Shown: positions 61,689-64,000 of the stretch, in pieces
How positions within the stretch are numbered: the stretch's first letter is position 1
Layout: every line of letters begins with the position of its first letter
Assembly (NCBI GenBank): GCA_030268105.1
Contig: BSDZ01000094.1
Coordinates: 2,232,501 to 2,296,500 of the forward strand
From: Volvox africanus
Taxonomy: Eukaryota; Chlorophyta; Chlorophyceae; Chlamydomonadales; Volvocaceae
DNA length: 64,000 bases
Direction of reading: 5' to 3'
Position numbers and translations under genes: made by a program
The notes under the pieces: model-generated
The model's input: only the letters and a program-made list of their open reading frames with translations
The model's database searches: none
What the model was told of the DNA's origin: nothing

Positions 61689-64000
61689 TCAGAGAGGTCC
61701 GTCCTTAGACTGTGCCCGCAGCCTAGCTTCATCAAGCAGGGGTTTCATGTCAGGGGTGAAGTTACGTGCCGGTTCCCAGCTATTGTGCTCAGATGAATAC
61801 CCAGACCATTTAACCAGGTACTCATGCACATTGCGCTTACGCCTGCCCTTGCCAACGCGTCGTGCACGGTAATCTAGGATACGTTCGACAGCATACAGGG
61901 TCTGCTTACCCGATAACCAGGTAGAGGGATTAGCTTCCGTAACAGGAGGGATGCTATCGTTAGCCTCAGGCAGAGTACCCCGATATGGACGTACGAGAGA
62001 TACATGAAATGTGGGATGAATGCGTAGGTCAGATGGGAGTTGTAACTCTACAGCCACCGACCCTACCATGCGTACGACAGGATAAGGCCCCACAAAGCGC
62101 GGTAATAACTTGCGAGACCCATCAGCCAGGGAACGAAGGTTCTTCGTGCTCAACATAACCAGCTGGCCCTTGGTGAACGTGACGTCCTTTTTGGACTTGT
62201 TATAATAGTCCATAGCCCGTTGCTGTGCAGCTTCCAGGCAAGCTTTAGCGTCAGTTAGTCGGGACACGAAAGACTTAGCAAACGTTTTTGCAGCTGGAAC
62301 ATTTACGTCCAACTCCCGCCAAACAGGCAAAGCAGGGTTAAAACCGTAATTCAGGAAAAACGGACTATTACCAACGGACCGGTTAGTAGCGTTATTAATG
62401 GCAAACTCAGCAGCGGCTAGGTAGGTATCCCATGCAGTAGGGGTGCGTCCTGCAAAGTTACGGAGCATATCACCCAGGACACGGTTAACACGCTCTGTTT
62501 GCCCATCAGATTGGGGGTGGTAGGCGGTGGACAGGTTCACCCGCATTCCTACCAGAGTCCCCAGGGCGCCCCAAAACTTACTTGCAAATTGAGTGCCGCG
62601 GTCAGATACCACGGACTTGGGGACCCCATGCAAACGTACCACATTGTCGAAAAATAGACGGGCCGTTTGCTCAGCTGTGCAGGATGATGTCGTGGGGGCC
62701 AGGTGGACCATCTTGGTGAAACGGTCGACCAGGACCAGCACGGCATCGTATCCTCCCTCAGTTTTGGGCAGCGCAACAATAAAGTCCATAGAGACGCTTT
62801 CCCACGGAGCGTCAGGAATAGGAAGAGGTTGGAGATGCCCATGTGCTTTACCAGACTGGGCCTTATTGCGCTGGCACAGGTCACAACAGAGGACATAATT
62901 TTCGGTGTCCTTAGCCATGCGGGGCCACCAGAATTGACGCCGCAAAAGCTCTAGTAACCGCGTGCAGCCAGGATGCCCAGCAAGAGGGCCGTCATGAAAA
63001 CGTGAGAGAAGTTCACGACGTAATGAATCGTCGTTAGGTACAACAATCTGACGGTGGGATCCTTCCGATCGGATCCATAAGCCATGCTCCTGTACCAAGT
63101 GCCCCGTGTTGTTGTGAATTGTGAACCACGGGTCGGCTGCATAAGCCTGTTTCAAGCGCTTGGTAAAATCGGAGGGCACGAAGTTAGGTTTTGCCTGAGA
63201 CCTACTCCGTGTGCTTACCGCCAGAATGGCTGCATGCAGTGAGGGGTGCCTACTGAGAGCATCAGCTATGTTAAGTGAGCCGCTCAGGTACTCCCAATCA
63301 AAGTTAAACCGTGCCAGGTATTCCATCCAGCGGGCCTGGCGTCGGTTAAGGGAGGGCACACCTTGCAGAAACGTAAGGGGTTTGTGATCAGTCTTGAGGG
63401 CAAAAGGCCGGCCCTCAAGGTAACATCGCCATTCCTTCAAGGCATGTAGGACCGCCAGAAATTCCTGTTCCCCAGTGGTATAACGGGTTTCAGCCCCCGA
63501 AAACTTCTTACTCGTGTATGCAATGGGGCGTCCCTGCTGCAACAGAACTGCCCCCGTCCCATGTATAGATGCATCAGTTATGACCTCTACACGGAACGGC
63601 AATGAGTAGTCAGGGAAGTGCAGGATAATATCATCAGAGATAGCACGCTTCAAAGCATCAAAAGCTTCTTGGCATGCGGGGGTCCAGGCCTCAGGTGAAG
63701 AGAAGGCTCCCTTACGTGTGAGGTTTGTTAGCGGTGCAGCAATGACTGAGTAGCGCTCTATGAACTTACGAAAGTAGTTGGTCAGGCCCAAAAACTTACG
63801 CAGTTCCTGAAGGTTGGAGGGCACTGGCCAATCCCGAACAACAGCAGTTTTCCGGGGGTCCATCTGTATGCCACCCTGAGACACTATATGCCCCAGATAC
63901 TCCACCTGTGGTTGTGCCCAGTGGCACTTAGAACGCTTAGCATACAGCTGCTCACGCCGCAGAACCTCAAAGACCAGGCGGAGGTGTTGTATGTGCTCCT
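61689..64000 (-). CDS. Chromovirus pol of element H: RT end, RNase H, integrase, chromodomain (open, runs off window)
   Basis: One uninterrupted minus-strand frame of about 770 codons from the window edge to the stop at 61689. From 64000: EHIQHLRLVFEVLRREQLYA (RT end), WAQPQVEYLGHIVSQGG, LRKFLGLTNYFRKFI; RNase H ITDASIHGTGAVLLQQG, TTGEQEFLAVLHALKEW, LKTDHKPLTFL and LNIADALSRHP. Integrase has HDGPLAGHPG and CDLCQRNK (HHCC), MDFIVALPKTEGGYD, SDRGTQFASKFWG and DGQTERVNR with DD35E spacing. GPY/F (FVGPYPVVRMV) and the chromodomain HEYLVKWSGYSSEHNSWEP follow. No lesion was seen, unlike A, F and I, so H is the youngest chromovirus here and could be active if its 5' half is intact. RT motifs upstream are outside the window. 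Confidence 0.94.
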   Translation of the reverse strand, partial: EHIQHLRLVFEVLRREQLYAKRSKCHWAQPQVEYLGHIVSQGGIQMDPRKTAVVRDWPVPSNLQELRKFLGLTNYFRKFIERYSVIAAPLTNLTRKGAFSSPEAWTPACQEAFDALKRAISDDIILHFPDYSLPFRVEVITDASIHGTGAVLLQQGRPIAYTSKKFSGAETRYTTGEQEFLAVLHALKEWRCYLEGRPFALKTDHKPLTFLQGVPSLNRRQARWMEYLARFNFDWEYLSGSLNIADALSRHPSLHAAILAVSTRSRSQAKPNFVPSDFTKRLKQAYAADPWFTIHNNTGHLVQEHGLWIRSEGSHRQIVVPNDDSLRRELLSRFHDGPLAGHPGCTRLLELLRRQFWWPRMAKDTENYVLCCDLCQRNKAQSGKAHGHLQPLPIPDAPWESVSMDFIVALPKTEGGYDAVLVLVDRFTKMVHLAPTTSSCTAEQTARLFFDNVVRLHGVPKSVVSDRGTQFASKFWGALGTLVGMRVNLSTAYHPQSDGQTERVNRVLGDMLRNFAGRTPTAWDTYLAAAEFAINNATNRSVGNSPFFLNYGFNPALPVWRELDVNVPAAKTFAKSFVSRLTDAKACLEAAQQRAMDYYNKSKKDVTFTKGQLVMLSTKNLRSLADGSRKLLPRFVGPYPVVRMVGSVAVELQLPSDLRIHPTFHVSLVRPYRGTLPEANDSIPPVTEANPSTWLSGKQTLYAVERILDYRARRVGKGRRKRNVHEYLVKWSGYSSEHNSWEPARNFTPDMKPLLDEARLRAQSKDGPL

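Noticed and set aside
1..64000. CRISPR array, operons or a plasmid origin
   Set aside because: No regularly spaced direct repeats or bacterial gene organisation; spliced genes and retroelements show nuclear eukaryotic DNA.

Overview
The window reads as nuclear DNA of a flagellate volvocine-type green alga (Chlorophyceae). Three things point there: a complete, intron-rich ciliary gene (CFAP44/FAP44), TGTAA poly(A)-type signals downstream of both host genes, and a dense load of Ty3/gypsy retroelements with chromodomains. There are only two host genes I can support: an FkbM-type methyltransferase (19120-20383, minus, three exons) and CFAP44 (23633-36407, plus, 23 exons, in frame from start to stop when spliced). 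Everything else with coding signal is transposable-element sequence.

Left block (1-18.7 kb): a stack of nested Ty3/gypsy insertions. A minus-strand element (B: 5' LTR 12150-12963, PBS, gag, zinc knuckle, protease) is split by a solo LTR (10688-11500, TSD CTTCG), by a complete plus-strand element (A: 2248-9781, TSD TTTTT), and by the 3' end of a third element (C: 3-1409). To its right lie an older reverse-transcriptase relic (I) split by a tRNA-derived SINE, then a mosaic of broken LTRs holding a second SINE copy. Two 100-bp LTR-like insertions with perfect 5-bp target duplications were found, one at 3345-3444 and one at 39332-39431.

Middle block (18.7-37 kb): the two host genes, plus a decayed DIRS-like reverse transcriptase between them.

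Right block (37-64 kb): more nested retroelements. The centrepiece is an 11.7-kb Ty3/gypsy element (P1, 46516-58202). Its pol order is protease, RT, RNase H, a C5-DNA-methyltransferase-like domain, integrase, PHD finger. It has no chromodomain; a PHD finger occupies the usual reader position. The methyltransferase-like domain keeps the fold-defining motifs but lacks the catalytic Pro-Cys in both copies seen here. A second copy (P2, 39651-42771) has lost gag, protease, RT, RNase H and integrase but keeps the methyltransferase-like region open. P1 sits inside a minus-strand chromovirus (F/D). The window ends in a young, intact minus-strand chromovirus pol (H, 61689-64000, running off the edge).

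LTRs of the main family (about 813 bp; seven near full-length copies outside the A pair, or nine counting it, plus one fragment) carry a conserved series of short palindromes. All functional statements are from reading motifs; no database search was run.
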